Positions 29,679 through 40,412 of a stretch of DNA of 64,000 nucleotides are shown here, in pieces (positions within the stretch are counted from its first letter, which is position 1; each line of letters opens with the position of its first letter). The position numbers and the translations under genes are program-made. A model generated the notes under the pieces. That model saw only the letters and a list, made by a program, of their open reading frames with translations, had not been told where the DNA came from and searched no databases. The DNA is from Paracoccaceae bacterium (GTDB taxonomy: Bacteria; Pseudomonadota; Alphaproteobacteria; Rhodobacterales; Rhodobacteraceae): assembly GCA_020637675.1 (NCBI GenBank), contig JACKKD010000001.1, forward strand, positions 682,001-746,000. The letters run 5' to 3'.

Positions 29679-30674
29679 ATGCCGGACAGCAACGCACAGT
29701 CATTCAACATCCTCGCGGTGGGCCAGGCCGGCCGGCTCGGCTACGAGGCGGTGGTGCTCGCCGCGTCGCTCCGCGCCTCCGACCCCGGCTTCGCCGGCCG
29801 GCTGATCGTGATGGAACCGCAGTCCGGCGGCGCCTGGCCCGGCGATCCACGCCTGCCCGGCCCCATCCGTGCCCTCATCGAGCGCCTCGGGGCCGAAATC
29901 CTGCCGTTCGAAGCGCGCCATTTCGGCGCGGCCTATCCGCAGGGCAACAAGATCGAGGCCTTGCTGGCCGCGCCCGAGGATGCGCCCTTCCTCTTTGTCG
30001 ACACCGACACGCTGGTGACCGGCGCACTTTCGGCGGTGCCCTTCGACTTCGCCCGGCCCTCCGCCTCGATGCGCCGCGAAGGGACCTGGCCCGGGATCGA
30101 GCTCTATGGCCCGGGCTACACTGCGATCTGGAAATCCCTCTACGACCGCTTCGGCCTCGACTTCGGCTCCTCGCTGGACCTCGCCCAGCCCGACGAGCAC
30201 TGGGAACGCTACCTCTACTTCAACGCCGGCTGGTTCTTCGGCCCCTGCCCCCGCGCCTTCGGCCAGCGCTTTCTCGACTATGCCCTGTCGATCCGCGACG
30301 ACCCGCCCGAGGAACTCGTCTGCCAATCGCTCGACCCCTGGCTCGACCAGGTGGCGCTGCCCCTCGTCATCCACGCCCTCGGCGGCGGGCGGCCGGGGCC
30401 GGCGCTTGCCGGGCTCGACGGCGCGGTGACCTGCCACTACCGGACCTTCCCGCTTCTCTACGCGCGCGAAAGCGACCGCGCGGTGGCCGTGCTGGAGGAG
30501 GTGACCGCCCCAAACTGGGTGAAGAAGGTCCTGAAGGAGCATGAGCCCCTGAAGAAGATCGTCTACCAGGGCAAGGGCGCACAGGTGCGCGCGCTCTTCG
30601 ACCGCAGCGACCTTCCCCGCCGCGAACAGGTGATCCGCAACACGATCAAGCGCGCCGGCCTCTGGACGCGCTGA
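29679..30674 (+). CDS. hypothetical protein, possible GT-A-fold glycosyltransferase
   Basis: A 331-residue soluble protein opening MPDSNAQSFNILAVGQAGRL. A DxD-type motif occurs in FLFVDTDTLVTGAL, preceded by AYPQGNKIEALLAAPED, the arrangement of nucleotide-sugar-dependent GT-A-fold transferases. A later YLYFNAGWFFGPCP segment is also typical of that fold. No signal peptide or membrane helix is evident. The assignment to an acceptor or pathway is not possible, and it is flanked by unrelated genes (copA divergent, a periplasmic protease downstream). Confidence 0.6.
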   Translation: MPDSNAQSFNILAVGQAGRLGYEAVVLAASLRASDPGFAGRLIVMEPQSGGAWPGDPRLPGPIRALIERLGAEILPFEARHFGAAYPQGNKIEALLAAPEDAPFLFVDTDTLVTGALSAVPFDFARPSASMRREGTWPGIELYGPGYTAIWKSLYDRFGLDFGSSLDLAQPDEHWERYLYFNAGWFFGPCPRAFGQRFLDYALSIRDDPPEELVCQSLDPWLDQVALPLVIHALGGGRPGPALAGLDGAVTCHYRTFPLLYARESDRAVAVLEEVTAPNWVKKVLKEHEPLKKIVYQGKGAQVRALFDRSDLPRREQVIRNTIKRAGLWTR

Positions 30675-30747
30675 TGCGTCGGGCCTTGAATTGCGACGCC
30701 ATCGGCGCGACCTATGGCGCAGCAAAAGCCGCCATGTCCGGTATCCC

Positions 30748-32142
30748 ATGCGCCAGTCCCTTTTCGCCCTGCCGCTCCTTCTCGCGCTTGCCGCCCCGCT
30801 CCGGGCCGAACCGCAGGTGCCCGGAAGCACCGCCGAAGTCGCGCTCTCCTTCGCGCCTGTGGTGCGGGCCGCCGCCCCAACCGTCGTCTCGATCTACGCC
30901 CGCCGCATCGTCGCGGAGCGCGCGAACCCCTTTGCCGACGATCCCTTCTTCTCGCAGTTCTTCGACTTCGGTCCGGCCACGCCGCGCATCCAGAACGCCC
31001 TCGGCTCGGGCGTGATCCTGCGCGCGGACGGTATCGTCGTGACCAACTACCATGTCGTGGCCGAGGCAGACGACATCCGGGTGGTGCTGGCCGACGCCCG
31101 CGAATTCGCAGGCGAGGTGATCCTCGCCGACGCCGGCCTCGACCTCGCGGTGATCCGTCTCGACGGGGCAGCCGGCCTGCCCGCGCTGCCCCTGGCCGAT
31201 GCCGACGGCGCAGAGGTGGGCGATCTCGTCCTTGCGATCGGCAATCCCTTCGGCGTCGGGCAGACGGTGACGAGCGGCATCGTCTCGGCCCTAGCCCGGG
31301 CCGGGCGCGGCGGCGGCAGGGGCGCGCCCGACCGCCCGCAGGGCTATTTCATCCAGACCGACGCGGCGATCAATCCCGGCAACTCGGGCGGCGCGCTCGT
31401 GGATACCGAGGGCCGGCTTCTCGGCATCAACACGATGATCGTCACCCGCTCCGGCGGATCGAACGGCATCGGCTTCGCAATTCCCGCCAACATGGTCGGT
31501 CAGGTCGTGGCGCAGGCCGAGGCCGGTTCCAGCCGCTTCATCCGGCCCTGGGCGGGAATCGACGTGCAGCCGGTGGACGCAGACCTCGCCGAGGCGCTCG
31601 GACTTGCGGCGCCCGGCGGCGTCCTCGTGCGCGACCTGCACCCGGAAAGCCCCTTCGCCGCTGCCGGATTCCGCACCGGCGACGTCATCACGGCCATCGG
31701 CAGCCACGCCGTCAAAGGCGCGGCCGAGCTCGACTACCGGCTGGCCGTCCTCGGCCCCGACGGCACGGCGGACGTCACCTTTCGCCGCGACGGCGCGGAA
31801 GCGACCGCGACGGTGCAACTCGCCCCCGCACCCGCGGCCGCGGCGCCCCTGACCCTCGGCCCCGGCTCGGCCTTCGCCGGACTCACGCTCGCGCCGCTCG
31901 ATCCGGCCCTCGTGGACCGGCTCGGCCTGCCCCTGTCGACGACGGGCGCCGTGGTCACCGCCGTCGCCGGCCCGGCCCGCGCGACGGGGCTGCGCCCCGG
32001 CGACGTGGTCACCGCGATCAACGGGACGGCGGTCGAAGGCCCGCCCGATGTCGACCGGCTCACCTCGGACGGCCGCCGCAGCTGGGCGGTGGAGTTCCTC
32101 CGCAACGGCCAGCGCGGCATCCTGCGCCTCTCCGGCGGCTGA
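30748..32142 (+). CDS. periplasmic serine protease, DegP/DegQ (HtrA) type with PDZ domains
   Basis: A 464-residue HtrA-like protease. A signal peptide (MRQSLFALPLLLALAAPLRA) is followed by a trypsin-like domain with the triad His in VTNYHVV, Asp in DLAVIRL and Ser in NPGNSGGAL. Two PDZ domains follow (about residues 255-355 and 375-460), for substrate or misfolded-protein recognition. The ATG at 30748 places the signal peptide at the N-terminus; no strong ribosome-binding sequence is visible there, so the start is moderately certain. It probably works in envelope protein quality control. Confidence 0.92.
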   Translation: MRQSLFALPLLLALAAPLRAEPQVPGSTAEVALSFAPVVRAAAPTVVSIYARRIVAERANPFADDPFFSQFFDFGPATPRIQNALGSGVILRADGIVVTNYHVVAEADDIRVVLADAREFAGEVILADAGLDLAVIRLDGAAGLPALPLADADGAEVGDLVLAIGNPFGVGQTVTSGIVSALARAGRGGGRGAPDRPQGYFIQTDAAINPGNSGGALVDTEGRLLGINTMIVTRSGGSNGIGFAIPANMVGQVVAQAEAGSSRFIRPWAGIDVQPVDADLAEALGLAAPGGVLVRDLHPESPFAAAGFRTGDVITAIGSHAVKGAAELDYRLAVLGPDGTADVTFRRDGAEATATVQLAPAPAAAAPLTLGPGSAFAGLTLAPLDPALVDRLGLPLSTTGAVVTAVAGPARATGLRPGDVVTAINGTAVEGPPDVDRLTSDGRRSWAVEFLRNGQRGILRLSGG

Positions 32143-32214
32143 GCCGGCGGTTGCCCGTTGTGCCTCCGCGAAGACTGACCTAACGTCGCGACCCGACCAA
32201 CCGGGAGTGACGCC

Positions 32215-33501
32215 ATGACGAAAAACTACGGATTCGACACGCTGCAGGTCCATGCGGGCGCCCGCCCCGACCCGGCCACCGGCGCGCGCCAGGTGCCGAT
32301 CTACCAGACCACCGCCTATGTTTTCCGCGACGCCGACCATGCGGCCGCGCTCTTCAACCTTCAGGAGGTGGGCTACATCTACTCCCGCCTGACCAACCCC
32401 ACCGTCTCGGCGCTCGCAGAACGGATCGCCACGCTCGAGGGCGGCGTCGGCGGCGTCTGCTGCTCCTCCGGGCATGCGGCGCAGATCATGGCGCTTTTCC
32501 CGCTGATGGGGCCGGGGCGCAACATCGTCGTCTCGACCCGCCTCTACGGCGGCACCGTCACGCAGTTCAGCCAGACCATCAAGCGCTTCGGCTGGTCGGC
32601 GAAGTTCGTCGATACCGACGACCTCGCCGCCGTAGCGGCGGCCATCGACGAGAACACCCGCGCGCTCTTCTGCGAATCGATCGCCAACCCGGGCGGCTAT
32701 GTCACCGACATCCCGGCACTTGCCGCCGTGGCCGACAAGGCCGGGCTGCCGCTCATCGTCGACAACACCTCGGCCACGCCCTGGCTCTGCCGCCCGATCG
32801 AGATGGGTGCGACGCTCGTCGTCCACTCCACGACGAAGTACCTCACCGGCAACGGCACCGTGACCGGCGGCGCCATCATAGATTCCGGCAAGTTCGACTG
32901 GTCCGCCTCGGGCAAGTTCCCCTCGCTCTCGGCGCCCGAACCGGCCTACCACGGCCTCAAGTTCCACGAGACCTTCGGGCCGCTCTCCTACACCTTCCAC
33001 TCCATCGCCATCGGCCTGCGCGATCTCGGCATGACGATGAACCCGCAGGCGGCGCACTACACGCTCATGGGGATCGAGACTCTTTCGCTCCGGATGGAAC
33101 GCCATGTCGCCAACGCCCGAAAGGTCGCCGAGTGGCTGGAGAAGGACCCGCGCGTCGAATTCGTCACCTACGCCGGCCTGCCCTCCTCGCCCTATCACGA
33201 CCGCGCTAAGAAGATCTGCCCGAAGGGTGCCGGCGCCCTTTTCACCTTCGCGGTACGGGGTGGCTACGAGGCCTGCGTGAAGCTCGTCGATTCGCTCGAA
33301 CTTTTCAGCCACGTGGCGAACCTCGGCGACACCCGCTCGCTGATCATCCACTCGGCCTCCACGACCCACCGCCAGCTCTCGCCCGAGCAGCAGAAGGCGG
33401 CGGGCGCGGCACCGAACGTGGTGCGCGTGTCGATCGGGATCGAGGACGCCGACGACATCATCGCCGACCTCGACCAGGCGCTGGCCAAGGCGACGGCCTG
33501 A
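32215..33501 (+). CDS. metY: O-acetylhomoserine sulfhydrylase / aminocarboxypropyltransferase
   Basis: A 428-residue PLP enzyme of the Cys/Met-metabolism class that makes homocysteine from O-acetylhomoserine and sulfide. The opening DTLQVHAGARPDPATGARQV and the PLP-lysine motif VHSTTKYLTGNG identify the family. CGP-type ends such as HRQLSPEQQKAAG are also present. GGGAG lies 8 bases before the ATG. The 72-base leader is too short and lacks recognisable blocks of the SAM-II riboswitch sometimes found ahead of metY in alphaproteobacteria. A stem-loop follows the gene. Confidence 0.95.
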   Translation: MTKNYGFDTLQVHAGARPDPATGARQVPIYQTTAYVFRDADHAAALFNLQEVGYIYSRLTNPTVSALAERIATLEGGVGGVCCSSGHAAQIMALFPLMGPGRNIVVSTRLYGGTVTQFSQTIKRFGWSAKFVDTDDLAAVAAAIDENTRALFCESIANPGGYVTDIPALAAVADKAGLPLIVDNTSATPWLCRPIEMGATLVVHSTTKYLTGNGTVTGGAIIDSGKFDWSASGKFPSLSAPEPAYHGLKFHETFGPLSYTFHSIAIGLRDLGMTMNPQAAHYTLMGIETLSLRMERHVANARKVAEWLEKDPRVEFVTYAGLPSSPYHDRAKKICPKGAGALFTFAVRGGYEACVKLVDSLELFSHVANLGDTRSLIIHSASTTHRQLSPEQQKAAGAAPNVVRVSIGIEDADDIIADLDQALAKATA

Positions 33502-33509
33502 GGCAAAGG

Positions 33510-33532
33510 GCGGGGCGGTCCGGCCGCCCCGC
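33510..33532. terminator. bidirectional terminator-like hairpin
   Basis: A 9-bp perfect stem (arm GCGGGGCGG) with a 5-base loop in the 39-base gap between the convergent metY and SIMPL-protein genes. It lacks a T tract on either side, so it would act as a barrier or Rho-assisted site. Confidence 0.55.
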
Positions 33533-33540
33533 ACGTTACG

Positions 33541-34239
33541 TCACTCCGCGATCTCGTAGACCATTCCGACCGAGGCGGTGATCGCCAGCTCGCCCGGCGC
33601 GACCGGAACCGCGGCCGACTTCGCGTAGCCCGCCGCCTCCATCGCCATCGGCATCGGCGGCATGTAGCCCCCCGCCTCGGTGATCGCGTGCACGCGGCCG
33701 AGCTTGACGCCCGCCGCCTCGGCGTAGAGCGCGGCCTTGGCCGCCGCATCCGCCACCGCCCTGCGCCGCGCCTCGTCCTTCGGCGCGCTGTCGTCGGCCA
33801 GCCCGAAGCCGAGGCCGTTGAGCGTGTTCGCCCCGTCGGCAACCACCGCGTCGAGCACGCCCCCCACGCTATCGAGCACGCGCACGCGGACCGTGACCAT
33901 GTTCGCCGCCGTATACCCCACCACCGTCGGCGGCGCGCCGTCCGATCGGCCGTAGTCGTAGCGGGGGCCGAGCGAGAGGCCAGAGGTCTGGATGTCGCGC
34001 GGCTCGATGCCCGCAGCCTTCAGCCGTTCGATCACCGCCGCGAGCCGGGCGGAGTTCTCGGCCATGGCGCCGGCGGCCGTATCGGCATCGGTCTGCACGC
34101 CGAGCGAGACCGTCGCCATGTCGGGCGGGGCCTCCACCCTCCCCTCGCCGGTCACGGAAATCACGGCCGGCGCCGCATCCTCCGCGAAGGCGGGCAGGGC
34201 CACCATGGCCAGGGTTGCGAAAAGACTGGAAAAGCGCAT
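33541..34239 (-). CDS. SIMPL domain-containing (DUF541) periplasmic protein
   Basis: A 232-residue exported protein. Signal peptide MRFSSLFATLAMVALPAFA is followed by ISVTGEGRVEAPPDMATVSL, the beginning of the SIMPL/DUF541 domain, and by the repeated IQTSGLSLGPRYDY and VRVRVLDSVGGVLDAVV elements. E. coli YggE and brucellar BP26 belong here; their role in stress or antigenicity is not mechanistically settled. GGAGG lies seven bases before ATG 34239. It is a single-gene unit divergent from the long PilM/PilP-like gene. Confidence 0.9.
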   Translation of the reverse strand: MRFSSLFATLAMVALPAFAEDAAPAVISVTGEGRVEAPPDMATVSLGVQTDADTAAGAMAENSARLAAVIERLKAAGIEPRDIQTSGLSLGPRYDYGRSDGAPPTVVGYTAANMVTVRVRVLDSVGGVLDAVVADGANTLNGLGFGLADDSAPKDEARRRAVADAAAKAALYAEAAGVKLGRVHAITEAGGYMPPMPMAMEAAGYAKSAAVPVAPGELAITASVGMVYEIAE

Positions 34240-34397
34240 GAAAACCTCCATCTCCGGCGCCGATCATCGGATCTTCGACGCATCCTGCAAGCCGATCCTT
34301 GGCCGGCCGGCTTTCCATGGGCGAAAAACTGCTTTAGGACAGACTGCGACACGCCGGCGGCTTTGGCTTCGCCCCTGAACATGCTACCTGCCCGGAA

Positions 34398-37300
34398 ATG
34401 AAACCTCCCTTCGCACTCTCTCTTTCCGAGGATGGACTGACCCTGCTTTTCAGGGTCGCGGAGGGCTGGGCCCCGCTCGGGCATGTCGGCTTCGACGCTC
34501 CCGATCTGGAAAGCCGGCTTGCCGACCTCCGCGGCCGCGCCGAAACGCTCGCGCCGGGGGGCGTGGCGACGAAGCTCGTCCTGCCGGACACGCAGATCCT
34601 CTATACCGAGGTCTCGGCACCAGGCCCCGATGCCGCCAGCCGCCGGGCCCAGATCGCGACCGCGCTCGAAGGCCGCACGCCCTACGCGGTGGTGGACCTG
34701 GCCTACGACTGGTCGCGGCAGAACGGCGGCGCGAAGGTTCTCGTCGCCGTGGTGGCGCGGGTCACGCTGGCCGAGGCGGAGAGCTTCGCCGAGGCGCAGG
34801 GCTTCAATCCGGTCGCCTTCGTCGCCGCCCCCTCGCCAAGGCGTTTCGCGGGAGAGCCCTTCTTCGGCCCATGCTCGCGGGCCGCAATCCACCTGCCCGA
34901 CGGCGCCCGCCTCGACCGCGATCAGGACCCGGTCCGGATCGTCGCGCTGCCGCCCGAGATCGCCGCGATCATCGCACCGGGGGCAGCAGAGACCGCCGGA
35001 CCCGAAGCGCTCGAGGCGGGCACCGCCAGCCCTGCCGTGGCGGAGGCCGCCGCGACCGAAGCGGCCGCGACCGAGGCCGCAGCCCGGTCGCAAGACGAGG
35101 TGCACGAGGTCGGCGAATCGGGCGGAATCGAACCTGAACCAACCGACGCCGCGCCGGCTTCGCCGTCAGACTTGCCGGAAACGATCATCGACGCCGAAAA
35201 GCTGGAAGCGACGGACCCGGCGCCTGCCCCGCCGACCGGCGAACCTGACGCGGCCCCGGTACCAGAGGCCCCCTTCATCGCCATCGAGGACCTCGCGGAG
35301 GACTTCGACGCAGGGACGGCGACCCGGACGGCCGACGCGACGGAGCTTCCCGACGGCACGGTCCTGTCCCCCGCGTTCGCCTCGCGCCGGCAGACGACCG
35401 GCGGCGCCGCGGAAACGCACGGCGCGCCGCCCGGCGATCCGGCGAGCCTCCTCGCCGAGGCGACCTCCAGGCTCCACCTCCTCGCCGACGCGCCCGAAAC
35501 GGTGACCGTACCCCGCGGCGTCCCGCGGATCGGCCCGGCGGCAGCGACGCTCGCCATCACGGCCCCGGCCATCGACCTGCCTCAGACCGTCGCGGATGCA
35601 CGGGACGGCGCGGGGGGCAACGGGCTCCGTCGCAAGGGGTCTGGCCGGACGCCCCTCACCGCCCTGCCCGAGACCCGCCACGGCACCCAGGCGCAGTTGC
35701 GCGAACGCCAGGCCGCCGCCAGTTCGCTGGCGCCGTCGGAGGCAACCGGGGCGTTCGGCGCACCCCCCGCCGCGCCCCGCCGCACCGTGCCCGACCGCCG
35801 GCGGCTCGGACTGATCCTCACCGCGGCCCTTGTGCTCCTTATGCTCGCCGTCGCGCTCTGGTCGCTGTGGTTCGGCGCTGCGCCGACCTCACCCGACCCG
35901 GCAGCCCCCGCCGAGACATCGGCGGCACCCGCTGTTCCGGCCGAGCCTGCCGAAACCGCGAGCACGCCCGCCCCGCAAACGGCCCAGCGGACGGCCCAGC
36001 AAACGGCACCGCCACCGCGGCCCGCCACGGCAGCGACCGCCGGCATAGACGGCGCGACGGACCCGGCCGGCGATGCGGTGACGGCAGCCCTGACCGAGGC
36101 GCTCGCCGGGGATGAAGCGGTCGCCGCCTCCACGCCCGCCCCGAACACGCCCGAGGTCGCGGCGCCCGGGATTGACCCGGCTCCTTCCGACACGGCTCTC
36201 GGGGACGCTCCGGACGCGACGACACCTGCGATGCCCGCACCCGCGCCGCAGGCCACGACCGAGGGGGCCGCGACCGCCACCGAAGCGGCGCCAGTGGCCG
36301 CGCCCGGACAGGCTCCCGCGCCGGTCTGGACCGGCATCCCCTCGAGTGCCGCAACCGGCGCTGACGACCAGAATTCCGGTGCGACGGCACTTGCTGCCCT
36401 GGCCGACCCCGGCCGCGAGGCCCTCCCGGCCACGCCGGAGGGGCTTGCGGAGACCGCACCAGCCACCACCGCCGACGCCCTGCCCGAGGCTCAGCCGCTT
36501 CCGCCTCCGTTCGGCACCGTCATCACCTTCGGCCCCGACGGCCGCATCGTTCCCACGCCCGAGGGCGTGGTCACTCCGGACGGATTCACGCTCTACGCCG
36601 GCCGCCCGCCGCTCGTGCCCGCCGCCGCTCCGCGCCCCGGCGCTGCCGCCGCCCCGGGCGGGTCGGCAGCCGGATCGCCCGCCCCCGCGCCGACCCTGCC
36701 GCCGCTGCCCGCGCCCGTCGATCCCGCGCACTCGGCCCGCAATCCGCAGCTCCGCCCGGCGGCGGTCCTCGAACGCGCAGCAGCAGCCCGCGCACTCGCG
36801 CCCGTGACGCCTGCCGCGCCCGCACCGGCGGAGTCCGCCGCCCCGGTGCCGCCGGAGGCCGCGCCGGCCGCGACCGAAGGCGCCCTGCCGCCGCTTCCCG
36901 GGCCGGTCGATCCTGCCCATGCCGCACTCGGACCGAAGCTCCGCCCCGCCGCCGTCACCGCCCGCGCCGAGACCGCCCGCGCCCAGGCCACGGCCATTGC
37001 CGCCGCTGCCGAGGCCGCCGCACGCGCCGAGGCCGAGGCGCTCGCCAGTGCGTCCCGCTACGCCGTCGCCTCGTCGCGGCGGCCCACCGAACGCCCCTCC
37101 GGCCTCGCCAAGGCCGTCGAAGCCGCCGTTGCGGCCGCCGTGACCGCCGCCGTGACCACTCCCGAACCCGCGCCCGCTGCCGCGCCAGCGCCCGCCCCTG
37201 AACCCGCCCCCGAAGCCGTCGAAATCGACGAGCCGGAGCCGCTCGAGGCCGTGCCGAACATGCCGACGACGGTCACCGTTGCCCGGCAAGCCACCGTCAA

Positions 37301-37514
37301 GAATGCCATCGACCTCGGCAAGATCAATCTCATCGGCGTCTACGGCTCCTCGGCCAACCGCCGCGCTCTGGTGCGGATGCCGTCCGGGCGGCTCCTCAAG
37401 GTCAAGATCGGCGACCGCCTCGACGGCGGCCAGGTCGCCGCCATCGGCGACAGCGAGCTGACATACGTGAAGGGCGGCCGCAGCTTCACCCTGAAGATCC
37501 AGAAGAACGGCTGA
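34398..37514 (+). CDS. large Ala/Pro-rich bitopic membrane protein with PilM/GspL-like N-terminus and PilP-like C-terminus
   Basis: A 1038-residue protein of unknown function. Residues 1-165 form a compact soluble domain (MKPPFALSLSEDGLTLLF and later RTPYAVVDLAYDWSRQNGG) recalling PilM/GspL-type cytoplasmic domains. Residues about 469-493 are the single membrane helix LGLILTAALVLLMLAVALWS. Long Ala/Pro/Thr-rich linkers lie on both sides. Residues about 955-1038 (KNAIDLGKINLIGVYGSS, RMPSGRLLKVKIGDRLDGGQ) resemble the periplasmic PilP/GspC-HR fold. A block LPPLP-PVDPAH-LRPAAV is repeated with a 63-residue period (starting at residues 767 and 830). Low complexity often makes such proteins misannotated as translation factors. 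No other pilus or secretion gene is nearby. Confidence 0.7.
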   Translation: MKPPFALSLSEDGLTLLFRVAEGWAPLGHVGFDAPDLESRLADLRGRAETLAPGGVATKLVLPDTQILYTEVSAPGPDAASRRAQIATALEGRTPYAVVDLAYDWSRQNGGAKVLVAVVARVTLAEAESFAEAQGFNPVAFVAAPSPRRFAGEPFFGPCSRAAIHLPDGARLDRDQDPVRIVALPPEIAAIIAPGAAETAGPEALEAGTASPAVAEAAATEAAATEAAARSQDEVHEVGESGGIEPEPTDAAPASPSDLPETIIDAEKLEATDPAPAPPTGEPDAAPVPEAPFIAIEDLAEDFDAGTATRTADATELPDGTVLSPAFASRRQTTGGAAETHGAPPGDPASLLAEATSRLHLLADAPETVTVPRGVPRIGPAAATLAITAPAIDLPQTVADARDGAGGNGLRRKGSGRTPLTALPETRHGTQAQLRERQAAASSLAPSEATGAFGAPPAAPRRTVPDRRRLGLILTAALVLLMLAVALWSLWFGAAPTSPDPAAPAETSAAPAVPAEPAETASTPAPQTAQRTAQQTAPPPRPATAATAGIDGATDPAGDAVTAALTEALAGDEAVAASTPAPNTPEVAAPGIDPAPSDTALGDAPDATTPAMPAPAPQATTEGAATATEAAPVAAPGQAPAPVWTGIPSSAATGADDQNSGATALAALADPGREALPATPEGLAETAPATTADALPEAQPLPPPFGTVITFGPDGRIVPTPEGVVTPDGFTLYAGRPPLVPAAAPRPGAAAAPGGSAAGSPAPAPTLPPLPAPVDPAHSARNPQLRPAAVLERAAAARALAPVTPAAPAPAESAAPVPPEAAPAATEGALPPLPGPVDPAHAALGPKLRPAAVTARAETARAQATAIAAAAEAAARAEAEALASASRYAVASSRRPTERPSGLAKAVEAAVAAAVTAAVTTPEPAPAAAPAPAPEPAPEAVEIDEPEPLEAVPNMPTTVTVARQATVKNAIDLGKINLIGVYGSSANRRALVRMPSGRLLKVKIGDRLDGGQVAAIGDSELTYVKGGRSFTLKIQKNG

Positions 37515-37535
37515 GGCACCGCAGGCGCCCGCGCC

Positions 37536-37561
37536 AAAACGCACGTTCGGGACGTTTTTTT
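37536..37561 (+). terminator. Rho-independent terminator
   Basis: AAAACG pairs with CGTTTT across an 11-base internal segment that itself contains ACG/CGT, and the stem runs into a tract of seven or more T. It lies 22 bases after the long Ala/Pro-rich gene. The stem is short and AT-rich, so efficiency may be modest. Confidence 0.55.
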
Positions 37562-37681
37562 CGCGTCCCGCCATGAAATCTCCGCCCGAATGTGACATGA
37601 TTCGAACGGGACTTCCGCGCGCCGCCCCGCCGCGCCGGACCCGCCCTTGCAAATCGCCCGATCGAAAGGCCGGCACCGCCG

Positions 37682-39556
<1,875 letters not shown>

Positions 39557-39562
39557 TCGCCC

Positions 39563-39853
39563 TCAGTTCGCCGGCGCCTCCGGCAGGTCGCCGAGCTGGT
39601 CGAACCAGTCGATGTCGCGCAGCGTGACGGCACCCGACAGGATCACGCTCGCCACCACCGACCACAGCACCACCGTCACCATGGTCGCCGCCACGATCTT
39701 GCGCTTCAGCCTCACCTCCGAAGGCGCGCTCGCAGGCGTTCCCGGCACGATCTCGCCCTCGTCCGCCTGGCTCCGCGGACGGATCTGCAGCGCGACGAGG
39801 AACACCATGAACCACATGACCGCGAAGAGGACGATGCCGCCGGTGAGGTTCAT
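39563..39853 (-). CDS. DUF1467 family membrane protein
   Basis: A 96-residue protein with two membrane helices, MNLTGGIVLFAVMWFMVFLV near the start and VVLWSVVASVILSGAV near residues 60-75, joined by a polar loop with LQIRPRSQADEGE. This is the DUF1467 pattern, unknown function, nearly always next to methylmalonyl-CoA epimerase in alphaproteobacteria. Its ATG overlaps the epimerase stop codon by one base (TGATG). Confidence 0.88.
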   Translation of the reverse strand: MNLTGGIVLFAVMWFMVFLVALQIRPRSQADEGEIVPGTPASAPSEVRLKRKIVAATMVTVVLWSVVASVILSGAVTLRDIDWFDQLGDLPEAPAN

Positions 39854-40257
39854 CAGACCTGCTCCAGCTCGACCAGGCAGCCGTTGAAATCCTTCGGGTG
39901 AAGAAAAAGCACGGGCTTGCCATGTGCGCCGATCTTCGGCTCGCCGATGCCGAGGACGCGCGCGCCTGCGGCCTTCAGCCGATCGCGGGCGGCGAGGATG
40001 TCCTCCACCTCGTAGCAGATGTGGTGGATGCCGCCCGCGGGGTTCTTTTCCAGAAAGCCCGCGATCGGGGAATTCTCGCCGAGCGGGTAGAGGAGTTCCA
40101 CCTTCGTGTTCGGCAGTTCGATGAAGACCACGGTAACGCCGTGTTCGGGTTCGTCCTGCGGCGGGCCGACCGTCGCGCCCAGCGTGTCGCGGTATTGCGC
40201 CGCCGCAGCCTCCAGGTCCGGCACGGCGATGGCGACATGGTTCAGGCGTCCGATCAT
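39853..40257 (-). CDS. mce: methylmalonyl-CoA epimerase
   Basis: A 134-residue vicinal-oxygen-chelate enzyme interconverting (R)- and (S)-methylmalonyl-CoA in the propionate/ethylmalonyl-CoA routes. The metal ligands are recognisable in MIGRLNHVAIAVPDL, in GGIHHICYEVEDI and in FNGCLVELEQV. GGAGGAG stands five bases ahead of ATG 40257, favouring it over longer in-frame starts. It leads a two-gene unit with DUF1467. Confidence 0.95.
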   Translation of the reverse strand: MIGRLNHVAIAVPDLEAAAAQYRDTLGATVGPPQDEPEHGVTVVFIELPNTKVELLYPLGENSPIAGFLEKNPAGGIHHICYEVEDILAARDRLKAAGARVLGIGEPKIGAHGKPVLFLHPKDFNGCLVELEQV

Positions 40258-40412
40258 CTCACTCCTCCGCGGCACATGGTTCCGCCGGGTTATGCGGCGG
40301 TGCGGCCCGCTTCGCAAGCGCCCGCTTGGTCGCAGGCGCGTTTACGCTCCGTTAGCCAATCGCTGTCTTACTCGCCCCGACAAGGCGGCCCCGCGACGAC
40401 AGGAGGGATGAG

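Noticed and set aside
32143..32214. Riboswitch ahead of metY
   Set aside because: SAM-II elements are known ahead of metY in alphaproteobacteria, but the 72-base leader has no recognisable conserved blocks and is short; no evidence for a riboswitch.
36586..36997. Frames on either strand inside the 1038-aa gene
   Set aside because: Extreme G+C and codon bias of the Ala/Pro-rich linker create long antisense frames; codon pattern supports only the plus-strand gene.
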